NCBI GenBank assembly: GCA_005765155.1
Contig: VCCP01000001.1
Coordinates: forward strand, 4,836,001-4,900,000
DNA from: Zelopaecilomyces penicillatus
Taxonomy: Eukaryota; Ascomycota; Sordariomycetes; Hypocreales; Pseudodiploosporaceae
Direction of reading: 5' to 3'
Length of the DNA: 64,000 bases
Shown here: positions 12,721 through 22,293 of the stretch, piece after piece
Layout of the letters: every line of letters begins with the position of its first letter
Position numbering within the stretch: position 1 is the first letter of the stretch
Notes under the pieces: generated by a model
Told to the model about the DNA's origin: nothing
Databases searched by the model: none
The model's input: the letters and a program-made list of their open reading frames with translations, nothing else
Position numbers and translations under genes: made by a program

Positions 12721-12754
<34 letters not shown>
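12304..12754. other. Convergent 3' regions with simple repeats
   Basis: 451 bp between two converging genes. It contains a GAT/GAAGAG-type triplet tract (about 12428-12462) and the 28-nt C run. No gene is seen; open frames here are created by the low-complexity DNA. Confidence 0.6.
12724..12751. repeat. 28-nt poly(C) homopolymer directly after the kelch stop codon
   Basis: An uninterrupted run of 28 C on the + strand, i.e. 28 G in the sense orientation of the kelch mRNA, beginning 3 nt after its TGA (12757-12755). It lies in the predicted 3' UTR. Confidence 0.95.
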
Positions 12755-15155
12755 TCATCTTCTCCTGGCCCCCCCAGCGGCGCCGGCATCACCCCTCTCT
12801 GCCAAACTCACCACCTCCTGAATACCTGCGGCTTCCTGCTCCTCCTCCAGCGCAGTAATCTCCTCACGGCAGTCCCACCATTTCTCTTCGCTCAGCTCAA
12901 AGGCCTTGGCCTTGATCTCCTTGACGGCCATGGTCTCCGGCTGGATGTTCTTCCAGCGCAGGCTCGTCATGAGAATCTCCTGCCACTCAGCCGAAGTACG
13001 GACGAAGAAGTCACGACGCGACTCAAAAGGCTAGAAAGTATTATCATGTTAGAAATCATCTGGGAGAGTCATAATGCTTTTTTTGGCGTTTCCTTTTCCC
13101 TTTTACAACGTTTTGGACGGGAAACGAATTCATTAAGTAGGTGGAGAGGGCTGCTGAAACTTACTCTTGGATGGGGCAGCCCATCATCAACGGGAGTTGC
13201 AGACGCTTCAGTCTCTTCCTCCTCCGAGGTAGCTGATGCCTCTGAAGGAGGCTCTGAGGCAGTTTCCGAGATCTCATCCTTCTTCTTCTGGCGCTTGCTA
13301 GGTGTGCGAGCGTGTTGCTCTTGCTCCTCATCCTGATCCTCTTCGTCTTCATCCTCATCATCTTCGTCATCGTACTCATCGTCATCCTCCTCATCATCTT
13401 CATCCTCAGATTCCTGCAAAAAGTTGAAATTAGCATTGACATGTGAGAGTAGGCGAAATGTATTATGGCTTACGATCCAGTCCTCAACCGGTCGGCTGAA
13501 TATCTCCTTGTACCCATCAAGTTTCACCAGATCAATGGCAAACAAATCGTCAAAGGTATACTCACGGTCCCCCTTTTCAAAAGTGCCGCCGTAAATGTAG
13601 AGTACATCGCTCTGGACCGTTAATTGAGCATTGAAACGAATATGGGGAGGCTCCATAGTCACGGGCATCTCTCTTGTAGGCCGCTCTTCCGCTTCGGGTT
13701 CCTCAGGCGACTTATCCAGCTCGATGTCGTCTGTGTTGTCGAGTGATGTTCCGGCTTGCAGAGCAGCCAGCTGACGCAGAAGCTCATCCTCGTTCGCCTG
13801 GGCACGGCCTCTGCGACCAACTCTTGGTTCGGAACCTCCCTTCTTCTGCTGACGTGGTTTCCGGGAGGCCAGCGGCATAAACCTGTTGCGCTCGATATTC
13901 CAGGCAAAAAGCTGATTGAAGAACTCGCTGTCCATGCCCTCTTCGCTCTGTTCCACATCGTGAACTCCGCCAAATTGAATACCACGCCCCTTGTGCCACG
14001 TCATCGTGGCACCTGCTCGAGAAGGATTCGGGGAATTGGCAGCCTTCTTTCGCCTCTCCCAGCGCACTACAGGAGGAGTATTGGAATTCGCGTCAGGTGG
14101 TGGCTGTGCCATTCTAAGAAAGTAACAGTCTTCATGGACCTTGGGTAGAAGAACATTCTTTTGTCCCTGATTGGCTTGTCCTTTGCCCCCCTTCTTCTTC
14201 AGGGCAACAGTTGCCTTGACTCTGGAGTAACCACCGTAGAGAGCAGCTCCTTGTTCGACAGGAAGCAAGGTAAAGGAAGACCTGGCTTCGGGCTTGAGCT
14301 GGGCTTGCGGTAGTGTTGGGCAATGCCACACGTAGTTGATAGTATCAAAGATCCAAAGGTCAGCCAAGTATTTCGTCTGATTGGATGTGTCCTGAAACCC
14401 GCCAAACAAGATGATATATTGCTTCCAGTATGTCATACGATGACCACTCCGCGCCGGTGGGCTCTTGTCCTTGCCCTTTACTTCAATTTTGGTCCATTCC
14501 CTCGTCGCTGGCTCCAGTCTCCAGAAATCTGAGTAGTGGTGAAAAGTTCCTTGTTTAGGCGAGGAAAACTCTCCTCCGAAGAGGTAGACATAGCTCGGAT
14601 TTGAAGCTCTTGTCCAGGCATGGCCGGATCGCGGTAGAGGGGCGTTGGGCGACGTCACGCAGCGCCATTCGTCACGGTTAATGTTGTAGATGTGCAGGTC
14701 ATTGTAAAACTGCGCCAGCGACCCGTTGAAATACTCTCCACCAAAAAGCAGCAGGCTGTTGCTTTCGTGAGGTGATGCCATCAAAGTAGAAGCAGCACGA
14801 GGCTTAGGAGGACCCTCGCACACTGTCTCGGTCACCTTGAGAAACAGCTCTTGTTGCCGGCGATACTCCTCCAAGACCTCGTCGAGATCAACATCCTCGG
14901 CATCGCTACCATCGACCTTGGCCGCCTTGACTTTGGCCTTCTTGTCACCTTTGCTGGCCTGCTTGGCCGCCTTCTCCGCCTACATCATCACATTGTCAGC
15001 CGACCGACGCGTGACAACATCCCGATTTACTGAGGGGCATTTCGTTGATATGAGGATCATGGAGGGGCAAAACTCAGGAGGGGTAAAATCTAACAAGTCC
15101 ACACTTTTTTCGCCTTCTTGGCCTCCGTGTTTCCCTTCTTCTTTTCTTTGGCCAT
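12755..15155 (-). CDS. KEL3-like kelch-repeat protein with C-terminal DUF4110
   Basis: Exons 15155-15105, 14979-13474, 13413-13165 and 13030-12755 give 693 aa, all junctions phase 0. Intron 1 uses a weak GTGTGG donor, the least certain junction. The Lys/Ala-rich N-terminus (MAKEKKKGNTEAKK) is followed by kelch repeats with the LFGG/LYGG signature (LLLFGGEYFNG, VYLFGGEFSS, IILFGGFQDT, AALYGGY, GIQFGGVHD, LYIYGGTFEKG), predicting a six-bladed propeller at about residues 75-500. Next come a long Asp/Glu tract (about 520-545), a basic linker, and an end region (FFVRTSAEWQEI...) matching the DUF4110 pattern that ends yeast Kel3-type proteins. The cellular role is poorly defined; it probably acts in the cytosol as a scaffold. 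The 60-bp intron 2 has no stop and is a multiple of three, so retention would add 20 residues. Confidence 0.87.
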
Positions 15156-16488
15156 GTTGAGCCCCTTTTGCAGTTTTTGGGTCAGTGCTAGACTGGACTG
15201 ATAAGTTATCGAAGGTTTATACCTGTCCAGTTTTGTGTCTGCGACGAATAGGATCGCCGTTGTAGATTGGCAGTAAACCCTACCACAGTGTCAAACAGAG
15301 ACACGGACTGTGCGTGCTCCACTGGTGATATTGTTGTCCAAGCTCAATCTCACTCTTCATCAGCGCTTTTCCGGCCGAGTAAGTACCTTATGTGCAATTT
15401 ATTATTGACTACAATACAGTCCCGTAATATACAAAGGTATAATTAAAACTGAATTGCGGCTGGGTGAAGAAACAGCCCTCCTATTTGAATACAATAGTGT
15501 AGTTACTAGCCAATTACTTCATGCTGTAATCCTAGATGGAGTACACCAATGCCCAAAACCTTGAGCATTAGGTTTTCTATTAAAAAATTGGGATTGTGCC
15601 TATTTTAACTGCCATAGCCAAATCTTCTACATTATGTTGACGACTAGATCCAATCCGCTGTAACAGACTCATCAGTTGTTCACGGGATTACGATATCCCA
15701 GAGATGCTATTTTGGAAGGGTATATATATTATTCATCATGGTTTGACACTTGCACAAAGATCAGAAATCAATGTCGTAATCCTTTTTCTTATCGTCTCGA
15801 GGATGAAGACCGCAGACTGCCCCTGCTATATCCCAAAGTGACACTCAACGCTGATATTGCCACAAGTTCTCAGCTTCTTTACACTTACAACTGCAAATTG
15901 TTGTTTAGGAACAGGCTTACGAACCTGCTAGCAGATAGGGCAACTATGATGAAGAAGAGACTTTGGTACGAGAATGATTGATGTGGTCCAAAGAAGAGAA
16001 GAGTCTCTCACTCCAGCTAACAATTGTATTGATGTCACTTTAATTTTATGCGGAAGCGAGGCGCATTTGTGGAGGCTGTAGATATAGAGATAGAGGCATC
16101 AAGGTCAATGGAAAGGTTGCCTCGGCTCTGAATTAGATCTTCTGGAAGAATGAGAAGTTTGCGATTAAAGTGAAGAGAATAATGAATTGTAATCGGGGAA
16201 GAAGAGAGGCAAGCCAGATGTCGCGTTTAAAACATGTATCGAAATGGTTAGGCGCTCATTTTCTCGAAAGTCCATATTTCATGAGTTTATAAAAGTTTTG
16301 AAGGGAAACAAATCTGAAGTAACGCCCACATTAACGCCTTTATGAATCATGCTGGTGTGATGGCTCGCCTGAAGATCAGCATAACATGCGCTTATTAGTC
16401 TAGAAACAAAGACGTGTGTTGAAGAAATCATCCAAGAACTGCAAGGTTCTCAGCTGATGAACACCGCTATATTGTTTCCAGTATTGCT
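15156..16488. other. AT-rich gene-free stretch, 1.3 kb
   Basis: The right-hand ~1.1 kb is visibly richer in A/T than neighbouring DNA, with TATATATAT near 15720 and many TAAT/ATTA words. A 101-codon open frame (15676-15981, +) has no recognisable domain. It may be promoter plus decayed DNA. No terminal repeats or transposase remnants were recognised. Confidence 0.5.
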
Positions 16489-17416
16489 TTATTCCGTTGA
16501 TGGTTGTAACACTTGAGCACGGGGTATAAAAGCGCCCATGGCTTTGCTAGCCCCTTCCATGCAATACTGGGTAACCTCAATTTTGTGCCCTGCCGGCGCC
16601 AGTTTAGCAATCTGCCGAACATCGCTCGTTCTTGGTAAAAATAGAACGTGATCCATGGTGTTGTATGCCTCGTAGAGCTGAGTTAAACCATACGGTTGCA
16701 TAGTATGCAGGTCAAAGATCTTGTCAGTGCTGTAACCTGGGCCACCCCAAGGAGGACTAGCGAAAACAACGGTAGTATTCAAATCTGTCCTGAGGTCTGA
16801 GTGCAACTCCCAGGGTCGGTTGACAAGGGCATCTAGGTACTCGAAGCTGTCACCGTGAACCCAGGTTATGGTTGATGGGTCTACTCCGTACAATTCGGCG
16901 TTGTTCTGTGCACAGGCAAGCGTTGCGGCATCACGTTCAATGGCGATGATGCGATCCCAGCGAGAAGAGAGAGCGAACGCGATGGTATTTCCCCCAGCAC
17001 CAGAGAAAGCATCGATAAGGACGCGCTTGCCAGACTCTACATCATGGATTTCTGCTAGCTCTTGGGCGATTTGGCTAAGAATACCGTTAGATTATCGACC
17101 GGTTGTGTTAAAGAGAGGCTGTAGCTTACTTGGCTATTGGTTCCGGTGTTACGCCAAACCAGGCATCATCGGTCAGGCAAACTCCATCGTCATAGAGTGA
17201 AAAAATGGAATATCTCTGGCTGAAATATCTGAGAGAATTAGTCAGTATGATGGCGCACAACTGAAAAAAAAAATGGCAATTTTACTTTTGAATGTCCCAA
17301 GGAACTTCATGTTGGCCTTCATAGTGATGGCATTGGTCAGTCAACGGGAGCGTTTCAGATGGCTTGATCAAGACCTCTGCGTTTCCGGCAACCGGGGCTG
17401 TTTTGCTGTTACCCAT
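16489..17416 (-). CDS. TGS1: Trimethylguanosine synthase (Tgs1)
   Basis: Exons 17416-17286, 17228-17130 and 17074-16489 give 271 aa, with introns of 57 and 55 bp (GTAAAA/CAG, GTAAGC/TAG). The enzyme adds two methyl groups to m7G caps of snRNAs and snoRNAs to form m2,2,7G caps, in the nucleolus or nucleus. Landmarks: the N-terminal HEVPWDIQ-YFSQRYSIFSLYDDG block, WFGVTPEPIA, SAM-binding motif I (LIDAFSGAGGNT, residues 96-107), the acidic end of the next strand (IAIERDAATLA) and motif IV SPPWGGPGY (183-191), whose Trp stacks on the cap guanine in the family. The start is the ATG of MGNSKTAP; an ATG further upstream runs into a stop. The size is that of yeast-type Tgs1 without the long metazoan N-terminus. 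Confidence 0.92.
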
Positions 17417-17926
17417 TATACCCGGATTGAGATTCTTGAAAAACACGCTATGGGGCGTGCTCTAATCCCTCAAATGTTGCACTTGGATTCTGTTTTCGAT
17501 CTCTTCGATCTCGCCATTTATATGGCTGGATATTTAAAAGTGTAAGTTTATGAGTTCACTTTAACACCAACAAGGCTGTGGTTGACGCCCCACTACAGAT
17601 AGGCACTGATAACAGATAGGATAGGCTTACACTTGTAATAGGCTGACTTGTTCCCTAGTTCCTTGGCAGGCATGCAAGGCTGTAGTTGTAATGGGACAGC
17701 TTGCGCAATGGCCGAGCCAGCCAGCCATCACCTGTCCACCTCAGTGCTAGACTACACGTTGTAGCTACATACAGTAGCTTCAGAGCTTACCTTTAACAGT
17801 AGACACCTCTCCCTCGCGAGCCTAAACAGTTATTGCAACCACCGCACCACTCAAAACAGTTTCCTAGAATTTCACTCGCACTTGGATTCTCGAGCCTCTG
17901 CACCAGCGGAGCTGACGCATGCGACC
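17417..17926. promoter_or_regulatory. Bidirectional promoter TGS1 / GRASP
   Basis: 510 bp between divergent start codons. Pyrimidine-rich sequence and CAACCACCGC precede the GRASP start. No specific operator is recognised. Confidence 0.5.
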
Positions 17927-19048
17927 ATGTTTAACGCACTTAACCGGTTCATGTCCCGCCTCGACGGCGACACCCCGCAACAACAACGACTAAACGAGCA
18001 AGGCTCTTTCGGCTTTCAGGTGCTCAGGAACACAAATCTTGAGCTAGCAGTCGAGCCATGGTTTGATTTTATTGTTGGAATCAACGGGAGACCAATTGTA
18101 CACACCATGACGCGACCAGAGACTGGGGAATTACACGGCTAACAAACGCACCAGGACAACCCCGAGCCAGGCTTATTTGCGCAAGAGGTTCGCAATTGCG
18201 CCGGCGGATCAGTCTCGTTGGGACTTTGGAGTGCCAAGGTAATATTTCATCTCCAATGGACACACAATATCAGGAATGAGCAACTGACAGCCATCTAGGG
18301 ACAACGCACTAGGGAGGTACATGCGCCTGTCCCTTATGACACCGCATCACTCGGTCTCTCGCTCCAGTACTCTCCTCTGTCACTTGCTGCCAATATCTGG
18401 CATGTTCTAGATGTCCCAGCAAACTCTCCAGCCGACGTCGGCGCTCTGCTACCATACAGCGATTACATTTTAGGAAGCCCCGAAGGCGCACTTCATGGAG
18501 AAAGCGCGCTAGGCGAGCTCGTGGAGGATCATATCGGACGGCCTCTGCGCCTGTATGTTTACAACAACGAGTACAACGTAACCAGAGAGGTCACAATACA
18601 GCCTAGTAGGGATTGGGGTGGTGAAGGTGCGCTCGGATGCGTTCTGGGCTATGGTGCTCTGCACCGGCTTCCTGCGCCACTTCACGAGCCTGTTAGTGCC
18701 CCCGGGGAGACATTATTCGACGGTGATATGAATGAGAAGAGTGAAACCGCTTTTATTCACACAGATGCGGCTGAGCCGCTTGCTTCCGGAGGGGACTATC
18801 TGGTACCAGCACAGCTGGTTAGCCCAACTCCACCCCCTCCCAAGAGTGGGAAGAAAAAAGAACGACAAGCACATAACCCTAACGATTTCATGGACGACTA
18901 TTTCAAAGAGGAGGAGCAAAAGAGTCGTCAGTTGGATAATGCACCCAAAAGTAAAGGCACGGGTTTACCACCTCCACCCAAGGGAGCCGGCGGTCCCCCA
19001 AAAGTTGAATCTACTATACCGTTAGAGGATGGTAGTGGAACAGATTAA
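17927..19048 (+). CDS. GRASP / Grh1 Golgi reassembly-stacking protein
   Basis: Exons 17927-18097, 18155-18238 and 18299-19048 give 334 aa, all phase 0 (GTACAC/CAG, GTAATA/TAG). GRASP proteins link Golgi and ER-exit membranes and are needed for unconventional secretion. Two PDZ-like domains fill the first ~205 residues: GSFGFQVLRNTNLELAVEPWFDFIVGINGRPI opens PDZ1, and SLGLSLQYSPLSLAANIWHVLDV opens PDZ2, with SDYILGS and GYGALHRLP near their ends. The rest is a Pro-rich disordered tail with a KKKERQ patch. The N-terminus is MFNALNRFMSRL, a Met-Phe start with amphipathic spacing like fungal Grh1, not the Gly2 myristoylation site of animal GRASPs. It is convergent with OST2 (285 bp apart). Confidence 0.93.
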
Positions 19049-19333
19049 ACAGTTGTGATATGGTTCTCCAATCTGAACCGTTCTAAACTTATGGTCTGCT
19101 CGACCTTATTTTTTTCTCCTAATGAAGACTATGATGAAAGCCTGCGCCTAGTGTACAATTGCACCACATAGACATTCCATGAATCGTTATCCCGCCATTG
19201 TTATTGACTTAGTTGATGAAGTTGACGCAGAAGAAATGCAGGATGAGACTGCATACGACGTAATCGGCAAAGGCCCTTCAATAAAGAAACATGTTAGTTT
19301 ATAAATCTGCAGCGGATTTTGCTGGGGATAACC

Positions 19334-19851
19334 CTACCGTTCTGGAGATACCGAAGGGAAATCACTCTTGTTAACCGCCGCGGTTTGTGTTCGCAATGAG
19401 ACTAGACTTGTGAGCATCTCAGATCTGTCAGCTGGCAAATGACAAAACTTACTTGTCAAAACAAACTGTCCAGCCGTTGAAGAAAAGCCCGAAAGGAATG
19501 CGTTGAATGGCTGCATCAACAGGTTAGCGCTCATTAACCAGCCCGGCTTCTGGACTACTCTGGACCTACATAGTTGCCCGCGAGAATGCAGTATACGAAC
19601 TGCAGAGCGCCAACGGCGACCAGAAATACAAGGAAGATGTCAATGAGTTTCGTCCGCTGAGGGGTTTCCTTCATATAGTAATTGTAGATATTCTGCAGCA
19701 CCTGATCCCAGCTGACTGGGGTATTCTTTGGTGATGTTGATACGACAGCCTTGGGTTGGGGGGTGACTGGTCGATCGATCGGAGTGCTGGTGGGCTGGGT
19801 GGTCACCGGGACCGATGGAGTTGGTTCACGAGTATTCTTCTTGGGAGCCAT
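19334..19851 (-). CDS. OST2: Oligosaccharyltransferase subunit OST2 / DAD1
   Basis: Exons 19851-19570, 19510-19453 and 19401-19334 give 135 aa. Junctions use GTAGGT/CAG and GTAAGT/TAG; the nearer AAG acceptor in intron 2 would create a stop, so the TCTAG acceptor is chosen. OST2/DAD1 is an essential membrane subunit of the ER complex that transfers glycans to Asn of nascent proteins. The N-terminal ~45 residues are Pro/Thr/Ser-rich and cytosolic. Then come the conserved YYMKETPQRTKLIDIFLVF block, a hydrophobic span to the LAGNY loop, and the hallmark FPFNAFLSGF-like segment (here YPFNAFLSGFSSTAGQFVLTISLRTQ). Length is typical. Intron 2 is 51 bp with no in-frame stop. It is divergent from the TMEM14 gene. 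Confidence 0.93.
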
Positions 19852-20248
19852 GGTGCGAGAATCGGCAGCACTGGCGCTGGCTTCGGCTCGTGTTCTGTCG
19901 AGATGCGATCACTAGCTACGTTGCCGCAATGGGTAGAGCTGGAGGTCAAATGAACACCATTGTGGTTGAGTAGCTCCTGGCATTACTGACACGAAAGCTC
20001 CAATGGAAGTATCGCTTGTGATTGGCTGATGTGGAGGCGCACTTGTGAGGCGGACCCACCTATGTCGTCAATTACGTTAGCCTGCTGGCTTAAGAACAGA
20101 GCTACTGCTTTGGTTTCATGAAACTCCCGCCCGCTTTCGACGTTTAACACAAACTACCATCCACAATTGCTAGAGAAAACATTGATTTAGTACTACCATA
20201 GATAAATTCGCAATCGAAGGTCCCACAAGAATACTATTTGACTACAAA
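19852..20248. promoter_or_regulatory. Bidirectional promoter OST2 / TMEM14
   Basis: 397 bp between divergent starts. It contains a CCAAT box in reverse (GATTGGCT at 20020-20027) and an ACGT-core word ATTACGT at 20071-20077. The CCAAT box is the target of the HAP complex, whose HAP3 subunit is encoded at 25831. Whether either site is used is not shown. Confidence 0.5.
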
Positions 20249-20697
20249 ATGGTACGCTCTATTGCCTCCCCGCCAATGCGCGCGCGTGCTTGCTAACTAG
20301 CAACCAGTCTTCCTCCAACCTCGTATATGCTTCCTATGCGATCGCAGCATTGACTGCGGGCGGCGGCACAATGGGCTACGCCAAGACAGGATCTCTTCCG
20401 TCAATCATTGCCGGCACCTCTGTCGGTCTTCTATGTATGTTTTGATGGTTGCGCGTGGATGCACAAGACACAGAGAACTGACTGTAAGCTTTTGAATGAC
20501 TAGATGCGCTTGGAGGCTATCGCATTCAGAATCGACAGTCGTATGGTGTAGAGTTGAGTCTACTCGCTTCGCTTGTGCTTGGACTTTCATCGTTTCCCCG
20601 AGCACTCCGGAACAAGAAGCCTGTCCCGGTTCTCCTGAGCGTGTTGGCGGCGTATGGCCTTTTCACATTTGGCACTGCCTTCCGAAACAGCTTGTAA
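20249..20697 (+). CDS. TMEM14 family small membrane protein
   Basis: Exons 20249-20251 (the ATG alone), 20308-20434 and 20504-20697 give 107 aa. Intron 1 (GTACGC...CTAAC...CAG, 56 bp) begins directly after the start codon; intron 2 is GTATGT/TAG. The protein is almost wholly hydrophobic, with Gly-rich helices: YASYAIAALTAGGGTMGYAKTG, SIIAGTSVGLLYALGGYRI, ELSLLASLVLGL with SSFPRALRNKKPVPVLLS, and VLAAYGLFTFGTAF. This is the four-helix TMEM14 pattern with conserved GGxxGYxKxGS and ALGGY. Animal TMEM14C acts in mitochondrial porphyrin handling; fungal function is not established. It converges on CMC2. Confidence 0.9.
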
Positions 20698-21010
20698 ATT
20701 GATGCGGGTATCAATGGGTTGGCGTCTTTTGCGTCATACATTTCGCCTCGTACGATATGTAGTCCATAATAATCTCTTGCTTCAACTCAGTACATTCCGT
20801 CAAATATCGTTTCCCATCTTTATTGTTTCGTTGCGTCATCACTCAGGGACCCGTGCGCTCATGCCGTAACATGTCTGGATTCTTATTGTACTCCCCATCA
20901 CCAAATATGTACAGTATCGTAATTTTTGTTTTACAGAGTATGGCCCATGTTTCGTCGTCAAGTAAATGAAGGGATGGCGTGTTGGAGAGAAAAGAAAGAA
21001 GCGAACGGAA
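20698..21010. other. Convergent 3' regions of TMEM14 and CMC2
   Basis: 313 bp between two stop codons, AT-rich with ATATG/TGTACAG words typical of 3' processing regions. No gene is seen. Confidence 0.6.
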
Positions 21011-21302
21011 CTAGAGTCCAAGCTCTCGCTGCTCTTCTTTGATCCGGTCTCGTTTAGCCTTTGCAACCGCTCGATTGTCCGCTTGCATTTTGGATCGTTC
21101 GACTCGCAGGCACTTGTTCACCAGCTCTTTCACATCGTTGCAGCCTCCTGAGGCCTTATGCATAAAACCTTTCGCATGGCATTCTTCGAGAGCGGCAATG
21201 ATATCTTCGCATGCTGGATCTGCGGGTTAGACGATGCGAGAAATTGATGGGAGGGGGTGGATAGATACCTAGTGCGTTCTTCGTATGCAAATGAGGATGC
21301 AT
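21011..21302 (-). CDS. CMC2: COX assembly mitochondrial protein 2 (Cmc2), twin CX9C
   Basis: Exons 21302-21269 and 21219-21011 give 80 aa. The 49-bp intron (GTATCT/CAG) falls inside codon 12. The sequence opens MHPHLHTKNAL, the Cmc2 signature, and carries Cys15-x9-Cys25 and Cys38-x9-Cys48, a complete twin CX9C hairpin; HAKGFMHKASGGCN matches the inter-helix loop of the family. Such proteins are imported into the mitochondrial intermembrane space and oxidised by Mia40; Cmc2 is needed for cytochrome c oxidase assembly. The C-terminal tail is basic and probably helical. It is divergent from prefoldin subunit 2. Confidence 0.93.
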
Positions 21303-21625
21303 AATGGGTCATAGATCAGAAATGGGGTGATGGAGGACAAAAACTGTTTGCAGTTTGCAAGTATGCTGCTCACTGCCGAACATCTCTGATCAGTCGTAAT
21401 CGCTAGTAAAGGATCTAGTGGCCGGAGCAATCTGGAAAAGCTCGGACCACCTCTGCCAGTTCAGCGCTCTCAGTTAGCGATGTCCCACCCACATCGCATT
21501 ATCAGAAGTCAACTACCATATCGCGTTTCATTAAGCCCATAACCACCCCTCAAATCTGTGACACTTCCAAGAGGCCAGGATCAAGCAACATATTTCTCTA
21601 GTGTTTCCTGGAATTTTCTGCAAAA
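21303..21625. promoter_or_regulatory. Bidirectional promoter CMC2 / prefoldin 2
   Basis: 323 bp between divergent starts. No TATA box or recognised operator. Confidence 0.5.
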
Positions 21626-22293
21626 ATGTCCGCGCAGCCGCAGGTTCCTGCTAAGAAGCAGCAGGGTTCGGACCCCTCTCTTAGGCGCCATGATGGTGGT
21701 AGCTCATCCAGTCTTGCTAATTCTCTGTAGATCTTCAGTCAACATACTCAAATTATAAGAATACGCTTCAGCAAATTGCGCAAAAAATTGGAGATATAGA
21801 GCAGGAAGCCGAGGAGCATAAGTTCGTATTCGACTTTTTCTCTATTTCCATGATCAGTTCTTACTAGCACATGCCACACATATCGCTCAGACACTTGTCA
21901 AGTTAGGCTGACAACCTTGATATGAAACCACCCCCTTCCCAAATACAATCCAGTTCTCCAAAATCATCGCCATTAGAAGTATTACAATACTAATAATTCT
22001 CCGTCACCAGGCTTGTTCTGGAAACCCTGGAGCCTCTCTCTGGCGATCGCAAGTGTTTCCGCCTCATCAACGGAGTCCTCGTGGAGAGAACCGTCAAAGA
22101 CGTTTTACCAGCCCTTAAGACGAACCAGGAGGGACTAAAGAAGGTTCTAGAAGACATGGTAAAACAGTACAAAGGCAAGCAAGATGAGCTGGATAAGTGG
22201 AAGGTTAGCAATCATGCAGTGGTATATATGAAGAAAACGAGACAGCTAATAAGACAACAGACAAAGAACAATGTTCAGGTAGTACAGCAGTGA
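21626..22293 (+). CDS. Prefoldin subunit 2 (Gim4-type, beta prefoldin)
   Basis: Exons 21626-21665, 21731-21821, 22011-22203 and 22261-22293 give 118 aa. Introns 1 and 2 use GTTCGG/GTTCGT donors and intron 3 uses GTTAGC. Acceptors are TAG, CAG and CAG. The protein shows the beta-prefoldin plan: an N-terminal helix (YSNYKNTLQQIAQKIGDIEQEAEEH), the LVLETLEPLSGDRKCFRLINGVLVERTV hairpin, and a C-terminal coiled-coil helix (NQEGLKKVLEDMVKQYKGKQDELDKW) ending in NNVQVVQQ. Prefoldin is a cytosolic hexamer that hands unfolded actin and tubulin to the CCT chaperonin. Intron 3 (57 bp) is stop-free and in frame, so retention would insert 19 residues. Confidence 0.93.

Noticed and set aside
12680..13336. 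218-codon plus-strand frame opposite the kelch gene
   Set aside because: Antisense shadow of the kelch exons running through the poly(C) run; Pro/Ser bias comes from low-complexity DNA.
15676..15981. 101-codon plus-strand frame in the AT-rich island
   Set aside because: Contains common residues only, no family pattern, no splice support.
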